Assembly (NCBI GenBank): GCA_034766995.1
Contig: CM068314.1
Location: 30,798,208 to 30,862,207, forward strand
Source: Acanthacorydalis orientalis
Taxonomy: Eukaryota; Arthropoda; Insecta; Megaloptera; Corydalidae
Length of the DNA: 64,000 bases
Reading direction: 5' to 3'
Shown: positions 39,336 through 51,200 of the stretch, piece after piece
Layout: the number at the start of each line of letters is the position of its first letter
Position numbering within the stretch: the stretch's first letter is position 1
The notes under the pieces: generated by a model
Database searches by the model: none
What the model saw: the letters and a program-made list of their open reading frames with translations, nothing else
Told to the model about the DNA's origin: nothing
Made by a program: the position numbers and the translations under genes

Positions 39336-40523
39336 TGTGCAAGATTTTACAAGTTCAGCTATTTGGAATTGACTAATATCCTTAAATTGGTTTAAAATAC
39401 TGAGTTATTGTTGTTTTTATTTTTTTTATGCCCTTTAACAGGATGGTATCCACAAAGATTTACGTCTACTTTTTTTATGACTTGAAGCTGGGACAAAATG
39501 CAATGGTATCAGGTGGAAATATCAATGGGGCTTTCGGAGAAGGGTCGACTAGCCAGATAAGAATTTAATTATGGTTCAAAAAATTTCTTTCCGGTAATAT
39601 GAATCTCGATAATGAGACTCTAGGAAGATACAAAACCGTTGTGAACGAAGAACATTTAAGAGCCATAGTGGAAGCTAATCCACATACAACAGTTCGAACT
39701 CTCGCATGGGATTTAAGTGTTAATGTTATGACTGTTTCTCGTCATCTCGCTGCCATATGAAAGGTGAAATAGTTGGGATAAGTGGGTGCCGCACGCATTG
39801 ACAGATGCTTAGAAACTGAGACTGAAGAAAAGAAACTGAGAGATTCGGAATGATAGAACTCAATTTTTAAATCGAATTATTACTTGTGATGAAAAGTGGA
39901 TTCTGTATGATAACAGAAAAAGATCTGGACAACGGTTAAATGCAAATGAAACACCAGGTCACACACCTAAGCAATCATTACACCAAAAGAAACTTACGGT
40001 TACTATGTGGTGGACAAATAAAGAAATAATCCATTATTTTTTTAAAATTGCTGATTCATATTGTCGCGAAATCAACAACATGAATGAAAAATTAAAAACA
40101 AAACGGCCACTGCTAATCAATAGATATGGGCCGATACTATTGCAAGAGAATGCTGGACTATACACATCTCGAACCATAATTTCCAAATTAAATTCAATAA
40201 ATTATGAAGTTTTACCGCATCCCTCTTATTTATCAGATTTTTCATCGACATGCTATCATCTTTTTCGCCACTTGGAATATTATTTAAGAAATAAAAAAAA
40301 ATCCGAAACCAAACAGAAGTGATTCAAGGATTTGAAAATTTTACAAGCTCTGAAAATGTCTATTTTTATAAAAATGGGGTAAACAATTTAATTTCTCGGT
40401 GAAAAAAAAAACATTGACGCCGATGGAGCTTATTTTGATTAAATATATTTTATTCTGTTAAAAATACTGCGTTTTAATTCTCACCTACAAATTCCGCAAT
40501 TTCATATATTACACTCTAATATT
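39336..40523 (+). mobile_element. dead mariner (cecropia/Hsmar1-like) in right arm
   Basis: Inverted copy of the element at 34,961-36,148. Upstream of the long open stretch the + strand reads VEANPHTTVRTLAWDL and then CDEKWILYDNRKRSGQ, which holds the first catalytic D. The 105-residue frame at 40,005-40,322 follows. It carries the same second- and third-site losses as the left copy and differs from it by one residue in that frame (RTIISK versus RIIISK). The shared lesions show that the element was already dead when the arms were duplicated. Confidence 0.87.
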
Positions 40524-40689
40524 TCAAAAGATACAAGTATTTAGATTTAATTTTTGAAGCTTTGATTTTACTGATTGGCTTAAGAAATACCTGGATGAGA
40601 GAACTGGTAAACTTGTTATCTGAAATAAAAGTTTTAAATTATGTAGGGGAGGTTCAGAGGTTAATAAGTATTACTGATAAAAGTTGAGA

Positions 40690-42251
40690 AATATTGAAAG
40701 GTTTAATAAAAATCATAAATGATTTTTATCTACTGAAGTTTTTTTTTGTTATTCATTGGAGGATTAATTAAAAAATAACTGGATCAGACAAATTATTTCA
40801 AGTTCAATTTTATTATAGGAGGAAAGAAAATGTATTGAAAAGTTTCCAGAGATGAATGACCTCTGAATCATTTATATGTATAAAAAGGAAGCATTGAAGT
40901 GACAAATTAGAAAATTTATTAATAAATATGTCGTTTGAAAAAGAATTTATGTTGAATGATCTGATATATTTATGTACATAAAAATAAATTATTGAATCAG
41001 AAAATTAGAAAAGCTAGAAGTGATTATTGATATAAGAGTAACTTGAAAATTTATTAACAAATAACTGTCATCTGAGATATTATTTAAAGTACAATTTCTG
41101 TGAAGAAAGATGTTTAATGAAAAATGCTTTCTGTTGAATGATATCTGATCTATTTATGTACACAAAATAAATTATTGATAGTATTGTAAAAAAACGGATC
41201 TCTAAGAAACTGTTTATAGATCAATTTTGTGAAAAAAGAGAAATTGATTGTAAAATTATTTATTATTTATGTTCTGTCAACTATTAATTTTGATAAAAAC
41301 AAAATATTGAAACAGAAAATCAAAAAACTGATTGTGGATCCGATAGATATTTGAAAATTTATATCTTTTCAGTCAGATGTAAATCTTAGATGATTGAATT
41401 TACTAGTGAAACACCTGTCAGTTCAATCTAAAGAAGGTATGCTAATTGTATACTATTTAGCTTGGTGATGATGTTGACAGAACTTAATGTCATTGGGAAA
41501 TAAGAAATTTATATGAGAATCGATCAGTACATTTGTACACAAGATATTCATTGTAGTATGAATATTATTTTTGATTTTAATGGTGGTATTGTTAGATGTT
41601 TTAAGAAAGTTATTGAACCTTTATATGTTCAATAATAGAAAGAATGTCACGAAGAAAAATCGATGAATCGTCAAAGAAATGGTAATTGAAATTTTCTGAT
41701 CGTGGATTAAATGAAAAAAATTAAAAACATTATCGTTTTGAAAAAATGAACTGACAGGAAAAGGAAACAGATTGAATATTATCGAAAAAAAATAATTGAT
41801 TGAAATCAATGTGGATTTTCTTGACAGCTGAAATAAAAAGTTATTAGAAAATATATCATTTAAAACAATAAGAATTGTATATTTTTTACCTGACGAATCC
41901 ACTCGATGGCCGACACTTTCACTGAATACACTCCGCGAATTCAATCAAAACTAAATTAACCATTTAACCAGAATCCAGAAATATATACAATTTGTATGAA
42001 TACATTTATAAGCAGCAATTAAGATTTTCATAACTCTCTTTCGATCATTACTCAAATCGATAAAAAGCTGAATATATTTAGTATTCATAAAAGTCATACA
42101 CTTTTTGTCTTCTGTTTAATTAGTTTGCCATTTTGATTAAATTAAGTTTTATCAGATGTCAATGAATTTTGATCTATTTTCAGATATAAAATGTTAAGTC
42201 TGATAAAACAAATCGAGTTAACTGTATGCACTAACTGAACTTAAACAACTA

Positions 42252-42299
<48 letters not shown>

Positions 42300-42911
42300 T
42301 GTAAACCACAAACGCAATTTCGGGAATCACACATTAACCAAATAAATTATGTATCAAAGGCGAATAATACATACAAGATTCCAAAACGCGTTATCACTTG
42401 TATTAGAATCTTAATATGTAGATTCTGTTATGAAGCATAATTGATCTGATTGCCAAGCACACATGGCAATGGTACGATTTGTACCACTGCCCCACAATCC
42501 ATGGCGAGGGAATGAAGTTAATTATCAAAACAAAATTAATTATTAAGTCAAAACGAAACAAAATTAAATTGAAGTTAATCATCAAAACAAAATTAACTAC
42601 TTTAAATCAAATCAAACAAAACTTAAAAATCAAACACACGCTACAATTAAGAAAAAATAAAACTGAAACAAAATAAAACTACTACTAATTAATTAAAAAC
42701 AAATCAATACTAACGTTAAAAAAATAAAAGCAAAACATTAACAACTGAACTAATTAAAATCTACAAAAAACACTAAATTTACTGAAACGACAAAGCAAAA
42801 AAAATCTACTTTAAATTACATCAAACAAAAGAGAGATTGAAGTTCTGGGACCTGAAAGAGAAAACACGAAAACAAAAAAACAACAATAAGCTAGGACTCG
42901 AGATCCATTTG
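40690..42911. repeat. 3.4-kb tandem repeat, first unit (5' truncated)
   Basis: It contains the AT-rich half of the unit: words such as actggatcag, tcagtcagatgtaaatc and ttggtgatgatgttgacaga; a segment shared with the inverted-repeat arms (ctccgcgaattcaatcaaaa, aaccagaatccagaaatata); a (TA)n tract at 42,255-42,295; a conserved 200-bp block starting atgtactgtaaaccacaaac; and one ~350-bp satellite monomer. It lacks the two GC-richer blocks at its start. The small frames here are not conserved between units. Confidence 0.85.
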
Positions 42912-45615
42912 ATCCGAGCCACTCCTACGCTACACCTGCTACAAGGTGAGACGACATATACAACCCGTGAAGCGGATTAATATATGCGTTCCCTAATCTA
43001 AGCTGCACGACGGGCAGCCTTAACCTAACACCTGAAAATCATGTGTGGAAAATCGTGGAGTCGAAGGCTTCAACTTCGCTTTACAGCAATTCATCCACCC
43101 CGAAAGCTCCGTGCGTCGATTACAAAAATGACAATCGTTCAATATAACATCTCATATACTGAAGACCATCAATCTTGAAACCAGCCTAATGTGTGAAAAT
43201 AAATAATGAGTATCCATCCACATACATACATGCACATGATATCGTTTCGGTAACTAAATATGAAAATGAATGTCGAAACATTTAACATTTTTTTTTCAAA
43301 AACGATATCAGTGAAAGCTCACTGAGATAGTACAGGAAAACTCGATGGAAATTGCGTTGGTTTACAGTAAACAAATAATTGGGTTGAAAAAACCTGGTGT
43401 CGACTATTTCCTTCACACTGATGATACTTCACACAATCCGCTCAGCGGCCAGCTCTCCATCTTGGACGGGAACCACAGAACACTTAATTGAAACGAGTAT
43501 ACTATATACTATTTTTTAACGGACGGTCGTACGTCCGATCTGATAATCAAGAAGCAAACACTCCCGGGTGCCTCTCCTCCTGCAGAGCCTCGTCGCGGGC
43601 GTGCCCGCGCTGGCCACCTGGACAGGAGATCGAGGACGCACTATCGCGCACACACAGAATTCTCAAAGAGATCGTTTCGTTTTAAACGAGTTCGATGACA
43701 AATTATTTTTAAAAACGACACGAACTGACGGTTCTGTGCTGTTTTGTAAACGCGACCGGCGCCGCCACCGAACCGAGACGGCCGAACAGTATGAGATGCG
43801 CTTTTTTCTAATTTAATCAAACGATCCGTGTTCGATCGATTAAATTAGAAGTCAGCCTATATTGTTCCAATGAACGACAATGAGAACTTTAAAAATCATA
43901 AATAAAAATTTTATCTATTGAGGTTCTTTTTAGTCATTCATTGGTGAAATAAATTAAAAAATGATTGGATCAGAAAAAATGCTTAAAAAGAAGAAAGAGG
44001 AATTTATTGAAAAATGACTTGTGTTGAATGACCTCTCAACGATTTATGTATATAAGAAGGAAATATTGAAGTGACAAATTAGAAAATCGAGAAAGTGATT
44101 GTCGGAATGTAGTGAAAATTAGAAAATTTATTAACAAATATGTCATTCGAAAAATTATTATATAGAGAAAGAAGAGAAAAAGGATTCATATCGAGTGGCA
44201 TATTTATGTACATAAAAATAAATTATTGAAACAGAAAATAAGAAAAATTAGAAGTGATTGTTGATATAACATAAACTTGAAAATTTATTAACAAATGGCT
44301 GTCGTCTGAAATATTGTTTAAAATTCAATTATTATGAGGAAAGAAATTTAATGAAGAATAGTTGTATGTTGAATGATAACTGATCTATTTATGTACATAA
44401 AAGTAAATTATTATATCAGAAAATTGTTTAGTAGGTTGTAGATGTAGTAGAATTTTGAAAGTATTTTAAAAAAATACTGTTAGTTAAGAAATTGTTTATA
44501 AATCAATTTCGTGAAAAAAACGAGAAATTTATTGAAAAAAGATATTTTCGATGTTCTGTCAACTATAAATATTTATAGAAACAAAATACTGAAACAGAAA
44601 ATAAGAAAATCGACAAAATGATTGTGGATCCAATAGGCATTTGAAAATCTATATCTTTTCAGTCAGATGTAAATCTAAGATGAATGAATTTACTGTGGCA
44701 AAACCTGTCAGTTCATGCTAAGAGGTAGTTTTACTAATTGTGTATTATTGAGCTTGGTGGTGATGTTGACAGAACATAATGTTAATGGCAAGCAAGAAAT
44801 TTATATGAGAATAGATTATAATAAATTTGAACACACGTTATTCATTGCAATATCAGTATTATATTTGGTTTGAATATTTGTGGTATTGTTAGATATTTTG
44901 CGAAACTTTTTGAATATTTATATGTTCAATAAAAGAAATATCGAGAAAAGAAAATCGATAAATTATCTAAAGAATGGTAATTGAAATTTTCTGATAGTTC
45001 ATTAAATGATAAAAATTTAAAAACATTATCGTTTTTGAAAAAGAACTGACAGGAAATTGAAACGGGTTAAATATTATCAGAAAAAATTTAATCGATTGAA
45101 ATCGATGTGGATTATCTCGACAGCTGAAAGAAAATGTTATTAGAAAATATATCATTTAAAGAAATATGAATTTACCATTTTTACCTAACGAATCCATCGA
45201 TGGTAGATACTTTACACTAAATACACTCCGCGAATTCAATCAAAACTAAATTAACCACTTAACCAGAATCCAGAAATATATACAATTTGTATGAACATAT
45301 TTGTAACCAGCAATAACGATTTTCATAACTCTCTTTCGATCATTATTCAAATCGATAGAAAGCTGAATACATCTAGTATTCATAGAAAACGTACACTTTT
45401 TGTCTTCTGCTTAATTAGTTTGCCATTTTGATTAAATTAAGTTTTATCAGATGTCAATGAAATGTGATCTCTTTTTTTTGATCAACTGTGTGTTGAATGG
45501 TATTTAATCTATTTTCAGATATATAGATATATTTTTCAAATTTAAAATGTTTACCAGTCTGATAAAACACAAATCGAGTTAACTGTATGCACTAACTGAA
45601 CTTAAACAACTAATT

Positions 45616-45690
<75 letters not shown>

Positions 45691-46250
45691 TGTAAAACAA
45701 AAACGCAATTTCGGGAATCACACATTAACCAAATAAATTATGTATCAATGGCGAATAATACATACAAAATTCTAAAACGCGTTATCACTTGTATTAGAAT
45801 CTTAATATGTACATTCTGTTATGAAGCATAATTGATCTGATTACCAAACACACATGGTAATGATACTTTTTGTATCATTACCCCACAATCCATGGCGAGG
45901 GAGTGAAGTTAATTATCAAAACAGAATTAAACTACTTTAAATCAACTAGCAACAAAACTTACAAATCAATTAAAAGCTACAATTAAAGAATATAAAAATG
46001 AAACAAAATAAAACTACTACTAATTCAATAAAAACAAAGTAATACTAATATTAAAAAGATAAAAAATGAAAGCAAAAAATTAAAAATCAAACTAATTAAA
46101 ATCTACAAAAAACACTAAATTTACTGAATCGACAAAGCAAAAAATCTACTTTAAATTACAACAAACAAAAAAAGAGATTGAAGTTCTGGGACCTGAAAGA
46201 GAAAACATGAAAACAAAAAACACAATAAGCTAGGACTCGAAATCGATTTG
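42912..46250. repeat. 3.4-kb tandem repeat, full unit A (3,339 bp)
   Basis: Order: GC-richer block 1 (atccgagccactcctacgct and following, to ~43,200); an AT-rich spacer with a cagtgaaa/ctcactg hairpin; GC-richer block 2 (~43,485-43,860) with the palindrome cggacggtcgtacgtccg and a hairpin at 43,806; then AT-rich sequence; a segment homologous to the inverted-repeat arms (44,930-45,430); a (TA)n tract at 45,616-45,686; a conserved 200-bp block; and one satellite monomer. The next unit begins with the same atccgagcca word at 46,251. No protein family is recognised. Confidence 0.9.
43806..43850. other. hairpin at end of GC-richer block, unit A
   Basis: Arms begin ttctaatttaatc and end gattaaattagaa, giving 13 perfectly paired bases around a loop containing gatccgtgttcgatc. 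The same structure occurs in unit B at 47,198-47,242. Confidence 0.75.
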
Positions 46251-49041
46251 ATCCGAGCCACTCCTACGCTACACCTGCTACAAGGTGAGACGACATATAC
46301 AACCCGTGAAGCAGATTAATATATGCGTTCCTATTCTAAGCTGCACGACGGGCAGCCTTAACCTAACACCTGAAAATCATGTGTAGAAAAATCGTGGAGT
46401 CGAAGGCTTCAACTTCGCTTTACAGCAATTCATCCACCCCGAAAGCTCCGTATGCCGATTACAAAAACGATAATCGTTCAATATAACATCTCATATATTG
46501 AAGACCACCAATTTTGAAATCAACCTAATATGTGTGAAAATAAATAATAAGTATCCATCCACATGCACACATACGGCTGACATCGTTTCAATAACTTAAC
46601 ATTAAAATGAATGTCGAATTGTTCTAAACATTTTTTTTTAAAACGATATCAGTGAAAACTCACTGAGATAGTAGAGGAAAACACGATGGAAATTGCGTTG
46701 CTTTACAGTAAAAAATATTTCTATTGAAAAAACCTGATGTCGATTATTTCCTTTACACTGATGATACTTCACCACAATCCGCTCACCGGTCAGCTCTCCA
46801 TCTCGGACAGGAACCACAGAACACTTAATTGAAACGAATACACTATATACTATTTTTAACGGACGGTCGTACGTCCGATCTGATAATCAAAAAGCAAACA
46901 CTCCCGGGTACCTCTCCTCCTGCATAGCCTCGGTGGGCGCGCGCCCGTACGGGCCACCTGGACAGGAGATCGAGGACGCAATCGAAGACCCGAACGACAC
47001 TCGGTATTACTTTAAGTACTTTTCGCGCACACACAGAATTCGTAAAAAGAACATTTTGTTTTAGACCAATTCGATAACAAATTATTTTTAAACACGACAC
47101 GAACGGACGGTTCCGAGTCGTTTTATAAATGCGACCGGCGACGCGACCGAACCGAGTCGGCATGAGAGACGACCGAACGGTACGAGGAGAGCTTTTTTTC
47201 TAATTTAATCAATCGATCCGTGATCGATTGATTGAATTAGAAGTCAGCCTGCGTTGTTGTAATGAATGACAATGAGTTCTTTAAAAATCATGAATATAAA
47301 TTTTATCTATTGAAGTTTTTTTTATTCATTCATTGGTGAAATAAATTAAAAAATGACTGGATCAGAGGAATAGTTTAAGGTTCAAATGGTTAAAAAGAAG
47401 AAAGAGAAATATATTGAAAAATGACCAGTGTTGAATGACCTCTGAACCATTTATATGTATAAGAAGAAAATATTGAAGTCAGAAATTTAAAAATCGAGAA
47501 TGTTATTGTCGATGTAATAAAAAATTAGAAATTGTTTTAAAAAATATGTCATTCGAAAAATTATTATATGATGAAAGAAGAGAAATTTATTGAAAAATGA
47601 TTTTTGTTGAGTGATCTCTGATATATTTATGTACATAAAAATAAATTATTGAATCAGAAAATTAGATAAACTAGAAGTGATTGTCGATATAATAGAAGAT
47701 TGAAAATTTATTAACAAATAACTCTCTACTGAGATATAGTTTAAAGTTCATTTTTTATGAAGAAGGAGGTTTAATGAAGAATAGTTGTATGTTGAATGAT
47801 ATCTGATCCATTTATGTACATAAAAATAAATTATTTAATCAGCAAATAAGAAAATCGTTTAACAGGTTGTCGATGAAGTCGAATCTTAAAATTATAATTA
47901 AAAAATACTGTTATCTAAGAAATTGTTCATAGATCAATTTCGTGAAAAAAAGAGAAATTTATTGAAAGAAAATTATTTTGGATGTTCTGTCAACTGTAAA
48001 TATTTATAAAAATAAAATATTGAAAGTAAAAATCAGAAAATCAAAAAACTGATTGTCGTTCCAATAGAAAATTGAAAATCTATAACTTTTCAGTCATAAT
48101 TAAATCTCAGATGAATAAATTTACTGTGAAAAAACCTGTCAGTTCACACAGGGGTAATTATGCTGTTTGTATACTATTTAGCTTGGTGATGATGTTGACA
48201 GAACAAAATGTCATTGGGAAGCAAGAAATTTATATGAGAATCGATCAATACATTTCTACAAAAGATATTCATTGTAATATGAATATTATGTATGATTTTA
48301 ATGGTGGTATTTTTAGGTGTTGTAAGAAACTTTTTGAATATTGATATGTGCAATAAAAGAAAAATCAAGAAAAGAAACTTATCTAAGGAATTTTAATTGA
48401 ATTTTTCTGATAGTTTATTGAATGATAACAATTAAAAATTAAAAACATTATCGTTTTAAAAAAGAACTGACAGGAAATAGAAACGGATTAAATATTATCA
48501 AAGAAATTAATTGACTGAACTCGAAGTGGATTTTTTTGATTGCTGAAATAAAAAGTAATTAGAAAATATATAATTTAAAAAAATAAGAATGTACCTTTTT
48601 TACCTAATGAATCCATCGATGGTAGACACTTTACACTGAATACACTCCGCGAATTTAATCAAAACTAAATTAACCATTTAACCAGAATCAAAAATATATA
48701 CAATTTTGTATGAACATATTTGTAAGCAGCAATTACGATTTTCATAACTCTCCTTCGATCATTAATCAAATCGACAGAAAGCTGAATACATCTAGTATTC
48801 ATAAAAATCATACATTGTTTGTCTTCTGTTTAATTAGTTTGCCATTTTGATTAAATTATTAGGTTTTATCAGATATCAATGAAATTAGATCTAATTTTTT
48901 TGATCTACTTTATATTGAATGATATTTGATCTATTTTCAGATAAATAGATACATTTTTTAGATTTAAAATGTTTACCAGTCTGATAAAACAAATCGACTT
49001 AAATGTATGCACTAACTGAACTTAAATAACTAATATGTATA

Positions 49042-49100
<59 letters not shown>

Positions 49101-49670
49101 TGTAAAACACAAACGCAATTTCGGGAATCACACATTAACCAAATAAATTATGTATCAATGGCGAATAATACATACAAGATTCCAAAACGCGTTATCACTT
49201 GTATTAAAATCTTAATATGTACATTCTGTTATGAAGCATAATTGATCTGATTACCAAACACACATGGCAATGGTACGAGTTGTACCATTACCCCACAATC
49301 CATGGCGAGGGAATGAAGTTAATTATGAAAATAAAATTAAACTACCTTAAATCGATTAAAAACAAAACTTAAAAATCAAATTAAAGCTACAATTAAAAAA
49401 AATAAAACTGAAACAAAATTAAACTACTACTAATTCATTAAAAACAAATCAATACTAATATTAAAAAAATTAAAAGCAAAAAATTAACATAATAAATTAA
49501 TTGAAATCAGCAAAAAAAAACTAAATTTACTGAATCGACGAAACAAAAAATCTACTTTAAATTACAGCAAACAAAAAAGAGATTGAAGTTCTGGGACCTG
49601 AAAGAGAAAACATGAAAACAACAAAAAAAAATCATGAATCTAGGACTCGAAATCCATTTGATCCGAGCCA
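46251..49670. repeat. 3.4-kb tandem repeat, full unit B (3,420 bp)
   Basis: Same order as unit A: block 1 (46,251-46,500), block 2 (46,845-47,245, with an extra ~40-bp insertion relative to unit A), AT-rich sequence, arm-homologous segment (48,350-48,860), (TA)n at 49,036-49,097, conserved 200-bp block and satellite monomer. A 106-residue antisense frame in block 2 (46,843-47,163) is not open in unit A, so it is unlikely to be a gene. Confidence 0.9.
47198..47242. other. hairpin at end of GC-richer block, unit B
   Basis: Arms ttctaatttaatcaatcgat and its near-complement (one mismatch over 21 pairs) enclose a very short loop. It is a longer and better stem than the unit A counterpart. Confidence 0.8.
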
Positions 49671-50220
49671 CTCCTAATCTACACCTGCTACAAGGTGAGA
49701 CGACATATACAACCCGTGAAGCGGATTAATATATGCGTTCCTAATCTAAGCTGCACGAGGGGCAGCCTTCACCTAACACCTGAAAAACATGTGTAGAAAA
49801 AATCGTGGAGTCGAAGGCTTCAACTTCGCTTTACAGCAATTCATCCACCCCGAAAGCTCCGTGCGTCGATTACAAAACTGATAATCGTTCAATATAACAT
49901 CTCATATATTGAAGACCATCAATCTTGAAACCAACCTAAATGTGAAAATAACCAATAAGTATCCATCCACATGCATACATACAGCTGATATCGTTTCAGT
50001 AAATAAATATTAAAATAAATGTCGAATTGTTTTAAACATTTTTTTTTAAACGATATCAGTGAAAACTCACTGAGATAGTAAAGGAAAACACGATGGAAAT
50101 TGCGTTGGTTTGCACAGTAAAAAAATTGGATTAAAAAAACCTGGTGTTGTTTTCCTCGCACTGGCGATTCTCCACACTGACGATTCTTCACACTAAACAC
50201 ACTGATCACTTCACACAAAG
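49671..50220. repeat. 3.4-kb tandem repeat, last unit (3' truncated)
   Basis: It contains block 1 and the following spacer with the cagtgaaaactcactg hairpin, then breaks off near 50,130-50,220 into gattcttcacactaaacac and unique sequence. Block 2 is absent. This marks the right edge of the repeat domain. Confidence 0.85.
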
Positions 50221-51138
50221 TGCAAAAAAATACACCTCTTTATTATGAATACGTCAAAAAATAATATTTTTTTGTCATATTGCTTGTCATTTGCTCTGTT
50301 CTTTTTTTATAAATCTAATTAAATGAATCCTTTCTAATCATTAACGACCAACATTGAGCTTTTAATTTTGAAACAACAAATACTGTACGAAATGTAAAAA
50401 AAAACGTTTTACAACTACTAATTAGTTGATTTTTGAAGAAATAAATTTAAATTTGAAAAAGTTTAATAAATAAATTATGAGTAATGAACTTGTACAAAAA
50501 TTAAATGTAATTCAAACACTTAACGTTTTATTATAAAAAACATACATCACTTTATCAAGGTAAAAATGGCAGGCTGTGGCCGGATATGGTAAGAAGTGTG
50601 AATATAAAAATATTTCATTTAATGTTTTGAATTCGAAACAGTAAAAAAATATTATACCTTCATAACACCCCAGTATAATAAACTCATGAAGATTTTAACT
50701 AAAGGCACAAAACAGATAACTTAAATTTAATTAAAATCAGAGTAACTTTACTTAAACTCACAAACAACCAGTCATTAATGAAAACCGACTGTAAATTGAA
50801 CATCCAAGAAGAACGGAAAGTCACACTTCAATATGGCGGCCTATTAATGAATCAAAAATGGTTTTTTAAAATTATTTTAACTCAAATTAGACATTTTAAA
50901 CGTAACATATTGTAAATTTCATGCAGATTCCAAAGAAATAATTATAATCTTTAAATCGACTCAATTTAATGAATAACCAATGATTAATAAAACAACAAGA
51001 TATTTTTTTAATAAATAATAGAATGTACAACGGAGGATTCTGAACTAACATTGCACGTTTGTTAGCCAAGATGGCCGACAGAAAACCGATTATTTTAAAT
51101 AATGTACACAAATTCAATAGACGAGAATTCTCAATAAG

Positions 51139-51200
<62 letters not shown>

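Larger units (their letters stand above)
34961..40523. repeat. 5.56-kb inverted repeat with ~2.48-kb arms
   Basis: The left arm (34,961-37,443) and right arm (38,041-40,523) are reverse complements. The outer ends tattagggtgcaacatatg and catatattacactctaata, and the inner ends ggatacactgatgcagaaac and gtttctgcatcagtgtatcc, share one centre near 37,742, so indels between arms are balanced. I see only scattered substitutions and one poly-A length difference. Each arm holds a mariner copy plus sequence shared with the 3.4-kb tandem units. The loop is about 597 bp. Confidence 0.93.

Noticed and set aside
43488..43816. Open frames in GC-richer block 2 of unit A
   Set aside because: Not preserved in unit B, where indels change the frame; GC-richer sequence has fewer stops by chance.
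46843..47163. 106-residue antisense frame in block 2 of unit B
   Set aside because: Not open at the corresponding place in unit A and no family match.
42912..49670. 3.4-kb units as ribosomal DNA spacer
   Set aside because: The size and tandem arrangement suggested it, but no 18S, 5.8S, 28S or 5S sequence is recognisable in or beside the units.
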